Shown here in pieces: positions 1-10,395 of a DNA stretch of 64,000 nucleotides. This DNA is from Torreya grandis (taxonomy: Eukaryota; Streptophyta; Pinopsida; Cupressales; Taxaceae), in assembly GCA_037957365.1 (NCBI GenBank), contig JARHVA010004806.1:1096001-1160000 (forward strand). The letters run 5' to 3'. Under the pieces are notes generated by a model that was not told the origin of the DNA, made no database searches, and worked only from the letters and a program-made list of their open reading frames with translations. Position numbers and translations under genes: made by a program. Numbering within the stretch: position 1 is the stretch's first letter; every line of letters begins with the position of its first letter.

Positions 1-675
1 AACACCTTAGCCTATAGATTTAGAAAAATATACTTGAGGGAATGTTCAATAATTTATTTTGATGATGTAATATACATATTAATTTTATTATTTGAATAGG
101 TAATCTAGGTAGGATTACGAATGCAAATATATATTCAAATCCTGTTGTTTCTCCCACACCTTAGGTAAACATCAGACATGTGACTAAGGGTGTCAATACA
201 TGAGCAATATCAATAGTATAATTTTAACCATGAGGTTGGGTTAGTAACCTGAAAGGATTGATTTATATAGTATAAATGGTCATATTTTTACCTAGATGTA
301 ATACCTTGAACCATGTTTTTTATTCATGTCTTGCTACACATAAAATTCCATCAATCATTTGTGGATTTATGTCAATATTTATATTAATTATATTTCATAG
401 AAATAATCGAACCTATCCACAATAATTATTTCCTGATTATGATTATTTTCAAATTTTATGTTCATGATAATCCCATAAAGAAGATGCATAGTATGTGTTT
501 TGGAATCTATAATGGAATTAGGAGGAACAAATGGGATCATGCATGCCCTTTGGCACCTAGTTATAACAATTAAAAAGTAGATTGGATGTTGTAACCATAT
601 AAATTAAGAAAGCCTAAAGATCATTCATAATTAATTGTCTTTATTAGTGTATAAATATGTTATATATTTGATTAT
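1..675. other. AT-rich non-coding stretch
   Basis: No coding region, repeat boundary or RNA signature could be supported here. It lies upstream of the first gypsy-type LTR and may be older element debris. Confidence 0.5.
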
Positions 676-1990
676 TTTAGATACTAAAATATGGTATTTG
701 AGACTTAAAAATTCCAATCTTGACATACACATATTATACACAACTTTTACATCTCCAAAAAACTCTTATTCGCCATTCCCACTTACCTACATACTCATTA
801 TGAGTTTGATCTATCCTAAGTTACAACTAGTCACCTACAAGAACCTCACAGTCTATGCCAAATCAATTATATATCCTACTTAGACATTCATAGATCACCA
901 CATTTTCATTCCTATCTCCCAAATTTTAATGTCACTATCCTAAGTCTAATGTTACCATATTTAGCTTATAAATGATTATTTTTCATAATCAAATCATTTC
1001 CTTACGTTAGCCCATTCAACTCAAGTGTTGGAGGTGAAATACATTACCTAGTTGAGAACATATAAATACAAATCAAGGTCAATCATATTAAACTTATCCT
1101 CAAATAATATATACACTACCACACATTGAGAAAATATACCATATTATTTCCAAATTGTAAATAAATCTCTAAGAGCAATCATCAACCAAGTCTAAAACAA
1201 AAGCTAGGTCAAGAGAAAACATTGTCAAGATCAAATCCAAAAATTTTAGGTGCATACATATAGTGAAAGATCATAATTTTAAAATAAAACTAATGGGAAT
1301 AACTATGTGTGGCTTGAATTCACTCTTTAGAGTATTGGATACATAGGCAATGGTCAGTCATCAATGCAGGTGATTAGGTTCAGTTAAGCCCATTAGACTT
1401 CCTGAGTTTCTAATATGTTTTTCTCCTTCAAAAAAACACCTTGGGTTTTAAGAATAAGGAAGTTTATTATTGAATTTTCACACATAGTCAAGCATCAAGG
1501 TCACACATGTAGAGATATTGTAAGTAGGCATATCACCCTATATGGTCACAAAGAGCCAAATATACCCAAGATAATGATGTCATAGCCAATAACTAATATC
1601 AATTTTTTAATCCATGCATAATGTTAGTGACCCTACACACATAGAGAGACATTTCTAGATTTGGATAAATCACATGCCATTTCTAATCCATTTCAAGTAT
1701 CATAAGTTAGTCACAGTTAGCTAGTAAACAAGTGAATTTAGGTATCTTATCCTTTGTTGTAATTTCCATAAATAAAAAATAAAATTATCAAGTTAATTTT
1801 AATATTATAAAATCATATTTTCTATTGATTTATAGACATTATAATTTTAATTAATTATTCCAATTTATCCTATTATGTTTCACATTGATCTCAAAATAGG
1901 GTAAAGAAATATTTGTGAAACCTTATGTTGTTTAAAATTTTCCAAATCCTCAATTGACTTTATGGTTTCAACCTTCTTTATATATTTTTT
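676..1990 (+). repeat. Degenerate 5' LTR of gypsy-1
   Basis: This ~1.3 kb segment is repeated in direct orientation at about 7203-7259 plus 13792-14092 (its first third) and at about 20190-21340 (the remainder). A partial inverted copy lies at about 29890-30570. The start is placed at a TTTAGATACTAAAATATG-like motif that also follows a purine-rich stretch near 7190, as expected where a 3' LTR follows a polypurine tract. It resembles the start of the gypsy-2 LTR (TGTAGACACCTAAATTTG). Alignment was by eye, so both ends are uncertain by tens of bases. Confidence 0.6.
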
Positions 1991-2839
1991 ATATTTATAC
2001 CTTAGGGTTTAATTTATAGCCTAATTTTAAAATATGATTTATGATTATTTAACACTAAGAATGATTCATCCTTTAGCCCTAACATTATTTGTACTTACAT
2101 GTTTCTATATTATGCCACTAAGAAGGCTAGTTAACTTGTTCCTCTAAGGTGAAGTGCTAAGATAAGTGGTTTGTAAATTGGAAATAGTTATATTTTTTAA
2201 ATTACTATAAAATAGATAATGAAATTATGATGAATATTTATTATTCTTCATCTTCTTTTAATGTTTTTATTATCAATGAAAGTGTGAAAATGGATGGAAA
2301 TGTTCACATGCCTAATATAAAACATGATAGTAATGATAATAAATATTACCAAGACATAATTACTCCTAAGGATATCCTTAGTAATTTCAAGTCTTATCTC
2401 AATTTCAAATTTGCATTAGCTGAAACCCTCATGATTTTTATAGAGTCTCAAATCTAGTCCTAGAGTCCAAAGCTAATCACAATGTTAAGGTTACCACCTT
2501 TATAGAATAATAACCCTATAATATTAATTATATTCCTAAATATACACCTTTAATTTCCCATATAATGCCCACCTAAGTTATGGGGGAACACATGTCTTCC
2601 CAAAAATTTCCATGCATATTCCTACATAGAAGACCTATTCCCATCCTTTGATGACTATGCATATTAAATCATCTACCTCACCTATTACATGTTATTTTGA
2701 GTATACGATTATAAATTTGTAATATAATATATTATATTTAGACCAAGTTAATTATTGATATATTCATTAATTGGATTAACATATTTTATTTTATAATCTA
2801 TTAGCTCTAGAGATGGCATCTTATCCCCTAAATTTAAGT
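1991..2839 (+). other. gypsy-1 leader region
   Basis: This stretch lies between the LTR and the recognisable gag domain. A 76-codon open frame at 2227-2457 could be part of the gag N-terminus, but I recognise no motif in it. No clear primer-binding site is visible after the LTR. Confidence 0.35.
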
Positions 2840-3400
2840 TTTTTAGCTCCTGAGCTTCCATTATAGATGGAAAAGGTGATCCTAAGAAACACCTTAAATA
2901 CTTCCATGCAACATGTTTATATTATGCAACCAATAACCATTTATTGACTAAATTATTTCCAATGAGTCTCAAACATTATGCCTTGATATGGTTCTATGAC
3001 CTTCTAACTTAGTCAATTAGTGCCTATATTTCTCTAGATGATCAATTTATAACACATTTATTTATAAACATTGATGATAAGATATCTTATGTTAAAATTT
3101 AAAAACTCAATTAGGGTCATAATGAGGAAATAAGTGAATATGTACTTTGATACAATAACATACTAGCTAAGATGAATAATCATATAATAAACAATGAATT
3201 ACAAGATATATTCAATCAAATTTTTCTTGCACCACTTCATGAGTTCATATTATTTGAGAAATTCAAATCTTTTTATGAGTTATGCCATATAATGAGAGAT
3301 AGTTAAGTCAATTTCCTTGCAATTTATAAGCTTAATTACATCACTAATAATACTACTACTTCAAATGACAAATTTTAAGGCAAGCCAAATTATAATGGAA
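2840..3400 (+). pseudogene. Ty3/gypsy gag remnant (capsid domain)
   Basis: Gag is the structural protein that forms the retrotransposon particle. Reading in frame with position 2866 gives a DGKGDPKKHLKYFHA motif, then LLTKLFPMSLKHYALIWFYDL and a downstream ISEYV segment. These are the conserved pieces of the plant retrotransposon gag domain. Several in-frame stops break it, for example in the segments encoding YDLLT*S and KI*KLN*GH, where glutamine or proline codons are usual. The same domain occurs on the - strand at 35550-35780. No CCHC zinc knuckle was found downstream. Confidence 0.75.
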
Positions 3401-3869
3401 AATTAATTAAGATAAATAATTAATCTAATCTTATATTTAACATGGTATCACAACATAAAAATATTATTCTCTTACTTGATCCATAAGAAAGGTATTTTTC
3501 ACGCTTACCTCAACCTCCTAAAAAAGTATTGTAAAATTTACTTCTATGTAATCTTTTATATCTCCCTCCAGCACTAGTGGTCAATACAAGAAAACATTTA
3601 CCTAGTGGACATGATTAAAATCCTTACTAATATTATTGATGATGTGTTGGAATTTATAAAAATAGACTCTTCAAGTTAAGGCACAAGATACAATATATTA
3701 TTGATGACAACACCATTGTATTGAGCACACCCATAAAGGACTCTTGGCCATAGTAAAATGAAAACTATAATTTGAAAATATTTAATGACCTATTCCCAAA
3801 TCATGAAGAAAAATAATAAGGATACTTATTAAGTAATTCATATATGAAATGCACATCCTCCTATTAAGA

Positions 3870-4360
3870 CATATAGTCATCCGATAAATGATATTATTAT
3901 CACACTTAAGATCATATTACCACAACCTATTATTAAATTTGATGATAGTGATATTATTTATTATGATTCAAATTCCCATGCACTATTCATACAATCTCAC
4001 ATTAGTGAACACCCTATAAATAATAATTTGGTTAATAATGGCTCAAGTGAAAATGTTAGTACCATGAAAATTCTAAAATCACTTGGATACACACAAAATG
4101 ATGTATAGTATACTAAAAGACTGTTCATAGGGTTTAATGTACATACAAAATACACCTTCCAACATGTTGTGTTCCCTCTTTAGTTTGGATCTACCATATT
4201 AATTAATTTATTATTAATTATACTGAGTAATGGGGTCTTTGACATGTTAAAACTCACTTGGATTAAAAATATCCATTCAGTAATATATATATTATTTATA
4301 TGTGTCAAGTATATACATCACAATAAATTAGTTACAATCTCAATAAATTGATATTACTAC
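3870..4360 (+). pseudogene. Ty3/gypsy aspartic protease remnant
   Basis: The reading NNGSSENVSTMKILKSLGY (from position 4022) is the plant gypsy pepsin-like protease region around the active-site DNGSALNV motif, with Asn at the position usually held by the catalytic Asp. About 60 residues later a segment reading FDMLKLTWIKNIHSV corresponds to the family's LLGRPWIH motif, with the LLGRP part degraded. Upstream the text PIIKFDDSDIIYYDS matches the same region of the - strand copy at 34541-34783. In-frame stops and loss of the active-site residue show it is inactive. RT would normally follow and does not. Confidence 0.7.
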
Positions 4361-5402
4361 CCTCTTTATCGAGTGGTATTATCTACTCTACCCAAAACAC
4401 CACCATAGTTAGTTATTAATCCTATACATGACCATAATTTAGATTTAGTTATTCCATCCAACAAGGATATATCTACACATTAAATCTAGAGGAGATTAGT
4501 TGATTCTCTTTGGAAAATAATTTCTTAAGATTTATCACATTTGATATATATTCAAGATTCATAAAATCTTATATAATTACCAAGTTAACCCCTTAAATAG
4601 TTTAGTGTGTTACACAAAGAACACATGCAACTATGTTGTCTTTTACTATACAATGAACCCCACATAGTTATACACATTCTAGAGTTTCACATCATACACA
4701 ATATTATATGAGTAATGATAATAATGGTTACACTATAGCACATGATTACTTTTCATATTATGATACACCTACACATGTTAATTTTCATTTGAAAAAAGGT
4801 AACCCTTGCACTGTATGATACAATAACATCCTATGACTATACCATTAATGGTATAATTGGATAGAATATTTGAACATATTTAAATAAATTTAAAAACACA
4901 AAAAATTAAGAAAATACAAAAAATCAAATATTCAAAAAATAAAAAATTAGGACTTGAGCATGACATGAGTTAATAAATTACATTATTTACTTATGTAATT
5001 TATTACATGTTTGGTATATGTCATTATACTTTCACACACACATGTGTTTCATGGGGTCTATGAGTGTAATGTAGGACATAAAAATTATACATATATACAT
5101 AAATGTTTGACCTTTTCTATACCCAAGATCCATGCCAATGTTGGGGGTGTCTACTTCCACATGTTTTATTAAAAGTTATATCTTTATAGACAACTTTACC
5201 ATGATGAGATACATACATTTCTTACACATGTTAGGTTAACTAATCATTTATTACACAATGTTACATGGATATGGTTTTTTAATATGCTATGAAACTAACG
5301 TTTATAGATAGTGTAGACTAGTTTTCACTTATATTATTTAAAAATGATGTTAATTTTTCATGATAGGATAATTATTGTTTTATGTGGAACCTTGGTGTTG
5401 GT
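4361..5402 (+). other. A-rich tract and non-coding 3' region of gypsy-1
   Basis: A strongly A-rich run at about 4870-4960 encodes only Lys/Asn/stop-rich text. Similar A-rich runs follow the coding part of gypsy-2 (about 25650-25740) and gypsy-F (- strand, about 33700-33860), so it is a shared structural landmark. The rest shows no coding potential. Confidence 0.45.
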
Positions 5403-5537
5403 TATGTCTCCTTAGTATTTTCTATTTAGGTGTGTTTTCCCCTTATTTATGGCTCCTTAGTCTTATTTATTGTGGCATTTTATCCCCTCATTTATGGTTC
5501 TTTAGCCTTGTTTGTTTCATAATTCATGTCCATTGTA
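5403..5537 (+). repeat. Three-copy 45-bp tandem repeat
   Basis: Copies begin at 5403, 5448 and 5493 with the shared core TATGGCTCCTTAG, giving an exact 45-bp period. Because 45 is divisible by three, the open frame 5375-5572 shows a 15-residue repeat of the form LWLLSLxYxGxxSPx. I do not think it is a gene: there is no other support and it lies in the non-coding 3' region of gypsy-1. Confidence 0.75.
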
Positions 5538-5616
5538 TGTTTCCCCTTAAAATTATGTGTGGAAATATATGATATTATTTTTTGAGCTTGATAATATTAT
5601 GCAATTTATATGTTTG

Positions 5617-5839
5617 TAAGTGTTGTGATACTTATGACAGACATCCTTTTTATGTGTTATACCATGATTTATATCATGCACTTCATTATTACATAGTATT
5701 ATCTAGTGGTAATTAATATTGCATCATAAAGATGCAATATTAATTACCACTAGATAATACTATGTAATAATGAAGTGCATGATATAAATCATGGTATAAC
5801 ACATAAAAAGGATGTCTGTCATAAGTATCACAACACTTA
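5617..5839. repeat. Perfect inverted repeat, 109-bp arms, 5-nt loop
   Basis: Arm 5617-5725 is the exact reverse complement of 5731-5839, with the loop ATAAA at 5726-5730. I checked every base of the arms and found no mismatch. The second arm runs directly into a CA microsatellite. Perfect arms inside a heavily decayed element imply recent origin, or a fold-back sequencing or assembly artefact. Confidence 0.95.
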
Positions 5840-5866
5840 ATACACACACACACGCACACACACACA

Positions 5867-5899
<33 letters not shown>

Positions 5900-5905
5900 T
5901 ATATT
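5840..5905. repeat. CA/TA/CA compound microsatellite
   Basis: A CA run (with one CG variant) is followed by a TA run and a second CA run. It directly abuts the right arm of the inverted repeat. Confidence 0.9.
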
Positions 5906-6335
5906 CCATTTCATTCCATATTTTACATACACACCTTACCATTATATACATTACTATGATAACACATTGTCCATGTGTTGACATGAGTTGACATGATATC
6001 ATATTTATACATGTCATGATATAATTCACTTCTCTTTTAAGATGATTGACTTTGAATATCCATCCCTCACATAAAAATGGGGTTATATTAGTAGGCTTTG
6101 TAGTAGAGACCAAGTCTTATATAAGCAGATTTGGGTATAACATACATATTTTAGACTTCAGATGTGATTCAAATATCAAATTGGGTAAGTCATTTTCATT
6201 TTTTATACATATTTTGGGGGAATATGTACTCTATTATAAAATCAATGAGTGACATACTTCAAATTGACATAGATTTAGATACATTTTGGGCATATACAAG
6301 ACATGTGTAATCCATTTTATAAGATAGATTTAGTT

Positions 6336-6570
6336 GGGCATGATGTTGGTTCATGCATATATACATCATTTTAGATTTAACTAGGCATGATGTTAGTTCA
6401 TGCATGTATATACCATTTTAGATTGAATTGGACATGATGTTGGTTCCTGCACATATAAATTATTTCATATATTAATTTTTCATGAAGCTAGTACATGTAC
6501 ACTATGAAATTTTATAGTTGGCACCAATTTAGTGGGGCATGATATTGGTTTATGCACATTTACACATTTT
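6336..6570 (+). repeat. 47-bp tandem repeat with GGCATGATGTTGGTTCATGC core
   Basis: Cores start at about 6336, 6383 and 6430, an exact 47-bp spacing. A fourth, more diverged core (GGGGCATGATATTGGTTTATGC) lies at about 6534. Related cores occur in the corresponding 3' region of gypsy-2 (about 26642, 26731 and 26778). It is a family-specific motif between the gag/PR part and the 3' LTR, and its function is unknown. Confidence 0.75.
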
Positions 6571-7202
6571 CACCTTCATAGTTATTTATCAAGCATTTTA
6601 AAGTGTGGAGAAAAAATAAATCTATAAGTCTATTTGAATGGTTGACTCATGATTTTTGAGGTAATGTACATCGAGGTTCAATGACACTTAACATCCATGT
6701 CATCACCCATAGAGAACCCATTATGTGGTCCCTTCCTTGCATCTTGAGGTTAAAAGATCAATGCTATTTATTAAAAATGTGTTAGTGGAATTTTTATTTT
6801 AATTGATGACCCTTGCCTTAAATAAATTTTATATTAGGGATTGATCACCCTAAATTTCATCATGCTCTCCATGTGCTTTAACTAGCATGGAATCAAAATT
6901 AGCCATTACTTCAAAAAGGAATAATAATCTTTAATATGTTGTATGGAAACACATTCTATTTACATAGAGGTGTAATCATTCCTTAATCTTTAAAATTTCA
7001 AGTATTAAGCATGGTTCAAATTCTAAATTTCATTATTTGGACAATGACTTCTACATTTTCATTATAGGATTTGCTTGGAGAAAACTGAATAGTTGGAGAC
7101 TTCTCCAAAAGATAAAATGTATTATATGCACTTAGTTATATCTTTATCCTTTTACTCTAGTATTTTCATTACATTAATATACTAGAATAAAAATGAGGAA
7201 TT
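6571..7202 (+). other. Distal 3' non-coding region of gypsy-1
   Basis: This stretch is co-linear with about 26850-27480 of gypsy-2: both share an ATTGATCACCC-like block followed by ACACAT...AGGTGTAATTATTCCTT. It leads into a purine-rich stretch before the 3' LTR. No coding signal. Confidence 0.5.
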
Positions 7203-7259
7203 TTTAGATACTAAAATATGTTATTTGACACTCAACAATGTCAATAATTACCCACAACT
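7203..7259 (+). repeat. Start of gypsy-1 3' LTR, cut by copia-A
   Basis: It matches about 676-735 of the 5' LTR and continues, after copia-A, at 13792. The last five bases, CAACT (7255-7259), are the left target-site duplication of copia-A. Confidence 0.65.
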
Positions 7260-7729
7260 TATTAGTGTAGGTTTTTATTTTTCCCTATTTATTAATTAGG
7301 GAAATTATATTTTTGTGCTTACATGGAGTTTTCCTACATTTGTGGGATAGGCTAGCTTATGTGGAGATGTGTGTCATAGATGTGTCATAGGTGTCATAAG
7401 AATGTCATAAGTAACTCCCTTGATGGGAGGTACTTCTCTATTCTTAGCACCTTGTCACCACCTTTCATGGAGGAGTTACAGTCTATTCTTGGGGTGCCTT
7501 GGCCACCTTTTGTGGAGGAGTTACTTACATGCTCTCCTATATGTATTCTTCACTTTGGCCATCTCATGTTAATAAGATTTTGGTTTTCTCCATTTTGTCT
7601 TGTGTAATTTATCTTCTTGTATAATTCAAAATTGCTTTAGCATCTAGGTGGTGTGCACTTGCTTCATCTCGTGTGATCACATCTCCATTGTATTCACATT
7701 ATCCAGATTATGGAAACAACTCTGATATG
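7260..7729 (+). repeat. copia-A 5' LTR
   Basis: 470 bp, starting TATTAGTGTAGG and ending AACTCTGATA, directly before the primer-binding site. It is a near-identical copy of 13324-13791. Confidence 0.93.
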
Positions 7730-7741
7730 GTATTAAAGCAA
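7730..7741 (+). promoter_or_regulatory. copia-A primer-binding site
   Basis: TGGTATTAAAGC matches the plant initiator tRNA-Met site TGGTATCAGAGC at 10 of 12 positions. Both changes are transitions. It primes minus-strand cDNA synthesis. Confidence 0.88.
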
Positions 7742-9065
7742 ACCTAGTAATCATGTGTCTGGTTATGCTATTAGTTTATTTTGAAATCAAGAGGAGTGGA
7801 GTTCTCTTTATTTTTTTAATTTTTAGATCTGATGTAAAATAATAATAAAAAACTTTCAATATCATTTCTTGTATCTTTTCCTTGGGATCCTTGGCCTTTG
7901 GGTGTTTTGGTTGTCATCTCTTCAATCTTTACAGGCACAGTAAAAACTTCAAGTGCTAGTTTTGCTTCAGCTCAGGTGCCATTGTTGTGTGTAGAGAGTA
8001 GAGGGAGGAGAAACATCAGCCACACCATTAGACAACCATGCCAAGTAGCAAAGGTCTTTTCTACAGCAAGGTGAAGTGCAGCCATACGACGTCCAGCGTG
8101 CAGGTCTACAGATTATTCTTTTTCTGAATTCTACCAGCAGTATTTTTTCAAAATGGCACTTTATTTTCTGGTTTGGCATCCCATGTGGACTCTTAGTCAC
8201 TAGGCTTCCTTTTTTCTACACCTGGCATTTTGTTTTTGCACTTGTTTTGTCTCTTCTGTGGTAAAATCTACATTGCATTGGAAGTGTTGGAAGGGTGCAT
8301 GTTCATTGGTGAAGCCCTGATCTCATCTTCTTGGTAGTGCCTATCAAGGCCTAAGATATCACAAAAATAGCTATCCACCTATCTTTCCTCTTATAAAAAA
8401 AAGTAAAAAAAACTCATTGGAAATTCTTTTTTTTGCCTTACTACTTGTATTTTTTTACTAAAAGAGGAAGGTAAACTTGCTTTCATGCATACCGAGACAA
8501 TTAGTTAAACTTGATTTAACAAAGACATTTTTCCTTAGATTCCTCGCTCTATGCTAAATCTAATGAGTGGTTGGAAGGCCACTTTTTCTCTCAAAATAGG
8601 CATTTTTTTAATGTTTTAGAGCTATTTTTTTTTGCAAAAACACTAGTTTATGGAAAATTGAACCTTTAATATCTTGCAAACAGTAGCTCAGATTTGGGTG
8701 CCATTTTTTCTAAAAGTGTTTTTAATTCAATTCTCCATAGTGTAGGCTTGTTATTTGTCAAAAATGTACTAGTTTATAAATTACCTAAAATTTGGGTCTC
8801 CCAGGACACATTTTCAATTGAGTCCAACGTCCTGTTGGCTTAAGTCTTGCACTGATTGATCTAAGACACATTATCAGCTGAGTTTAAAATATTTTGAGCA
8901 TGCACTTTCATATTTTATGGGGCTCAACATTTCATGGGTTTTTGTTTTCTTTTCACAACTTGCAAATCTTTGCTTTCATTCTCCTTTTTGCATAAATTCA
9001 CAACTTGCAATCAACACAACTTCACCTAAATTTAGCTTAAAATAGATTATTTTCAACTTAAACCC
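7742..9065 (+). other. copia-A untranslated leader
   Basis: About 1.3 kb separates the primer-binding site from gag. Two overlapping open frames, at 7967-8200 (-) and 8076-8264 (+), show no recognised motif and are probably chance. The composition is T-rich towards 8400-8900. No other feature seen. Confidence 0.5.
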
Positions 9066-9910
9066 ATAACACCCTTCAACTATCATGAATGGAAGGTTAA
9101 AATGTTAATCATTCTTAAAAGCAAAGGGTTGTATAGGATCACCATGGGTACTGAAGTAAAACCCAACACTGATGCTGAAAAGGTCAAGTGGTACAACCGT
9201 AGTGATGAAGCATATGGATTAATGAGCTTGTCTATGTCTCCAAAACTTCTCTTCCATTTAGAAACCTCCAAGACTCCCAAAGACATATGGGACACCTTAG
9301 AACCCTTGTTTAGGAAGCTTGATGAGATGAGAGGACATGAGCTTGAAAACAAACTCATATTTCTAAGTCCTAGCAACTTTGACACCCTACAGGACTTCTT
9401 CACTAAGTTTAAGGCCCTTAAATTGAAATTGAAAGAATGTGGGATAGAGAAGAAAGATGATCAACTCATCCTTTCTATTCTCACAAATTTAGGTCCAAGT
9501 TATTCAGTCTTTGTCTCCACTTTCCATGCCACCAAAAGTGCCCTCGGCACTACATGGACAATGCCTTCTTTGGATTCATTCATTGCCAACTTGACTAGGG
9601 AGCAAGATAAGCTAATTAAAATGGGAAAAATGAAGTCTACTCAACCCCAAGCTTTGATAGCTAGAAATGGTAAGGATAAGACTTCAACAAAGGAGAAGAA
9701 GATAAAGAACAAAGACTAGGAGAAAAAGAAAGAAAACAACAATCCTGCCAAAAAAAACATTGAGTCTTCCTCCTCCAATGCTAAACCTAAGAAGGAAAAG
9801 GTTAAGTGTGCCTATTGTAAAAATATAGGGCATGATGAACATAAAATCATGAAGAAACAAATAGATCACCTAAATCATCTTCTAGAGAAGCACAACATAG
9901 GTGTTCCTTA
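9066..9910 (+). pseudogene. copia-A gag (UBN2-type) with damaged zinc knuckle
   Basis: The frame runs through YHEWKVKM (9081-9104), a text typical of the start of plant copia gag, then 200 residues of the UBN2-type domain, including KDIWDTLEPLF and FFTKFKALKLKLKECG. A Lys-rich stretch follows. A TAG at 9717-9719 interrupts it, and after it the frame continues to a zinc knuckle at about 9807-9852. There the CX2CX4HX4C pattern keeps Cys, Cys and His, but the last Cys is Ile. Two further stops follow at about 9909-9923. Gag would form the virus-like particle and bind RNA. The open stretch from 9102 is the longest clearly coding frame in the window. Confidence 0.9.
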
Positions 9911-10010
9911 GTCCATCAAGTAAAATTCATCTACCCAAGATTCTACCAAGGCAAAAGGAAAGGGTAAGGAGAAAGAAAAGGGCAAGGCCCTTGTAGCTAC
10001 TATAGCTTCT

Positions 10011-10395
10011 ACATCATCATGGGTCATTGATTCAGGTGCTTCTCACCACATGGGCTCTTCACTAGTTGAGTTTTCATCTTTAGAGCCTTGTAACATGACT
10101 TCAATTAGTTTGGGTGATGACACATCAGTTTCTATTATAGGGAGAGGGTCAGTTGAAATGGAAGGAAGAACATTCAATAATTTTCTAAGTGTTCCTTCTC
10201 TTTCAACCAATCTCCTATCAGTGTACCAAATCACTCACATTGGTTAGGGTATGAGAGTTGAGTTTTCACCAGATTTAGTGGCTATTAGGGAGTTGCATAG
10301 TGATACTACAATGGTAGTGGGTAGGGTAGATCACCAAGCAAGGTTATACACCTCACATTTTGCACTAGATTCTTCTCCAACAACATTGCTGACTC
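10011..10395 (+). pseudogene. copia-A aspartic protease
   Basis: In the same frame as gag, the text WVIDSGASHHM carries the retropepsin catalytic triad Asp-Ser-Gly in the form usual for copia elements. It is followed by about 60 residues containing SLGDDTSVSIIGRGSV and LSVPSLSTNLLSV, the conserved C-terminal half of the domain. A TAG ends the open stretch at 10245-10247. The protease would cleave the Gag-Pol polyprotein. It sits between gag and the pre-integrase domain, as expected. Confidence 0.88.

Larger units (their letters stand above)
676..7203 (+). mobile_element. gypsy-1: gag-PR Ty3/gypsy element lacking RT and integrase
   Basis: The order is 5' LTR (~676-1990), leader, gag remnant (~2840-3400), aspartic protease remnant (~3870-4360), an A-rich tract (~4870-4960) and a long non-coding 3' region to about 7203, where the 3' LTR begins. 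No reverse transcriptase, RNase H or integrase motif was found in any frame between the protease and the 3' LTR, and the space is filled by repeats instead. The 3' LTR is interrupted by copia-A 57 bp after its start. This architecture matches non-autonomous gypsy derivatives that need enzymes from another element. That is inferred from absence, and a large deletion would look the same. Confidence 0.6.

Noticed and set aside
5760..6113. 117-codon - strand open frame
   Set aside because: It covers one arm of the inverted repeat and the CA/TA microsatellite. The repetitive text and lack of motifs argue against a gene.
5403..6570. Regular short repeats considered as a CRISPR-like array
   Set aside because: The 45- and 47-bp units are contiguous tandem repeats without unique spacers, in a plant element.
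7967..8264. Overlapping open frames on both strands in the copia-A leader
   Set aside because: No domain or conserved motif. Such leaders normally lack genes, and the frames are short.
9083..9403. 106-codon - strand open frame
   Set aside because: Antisense shadow of the copia-A gag.
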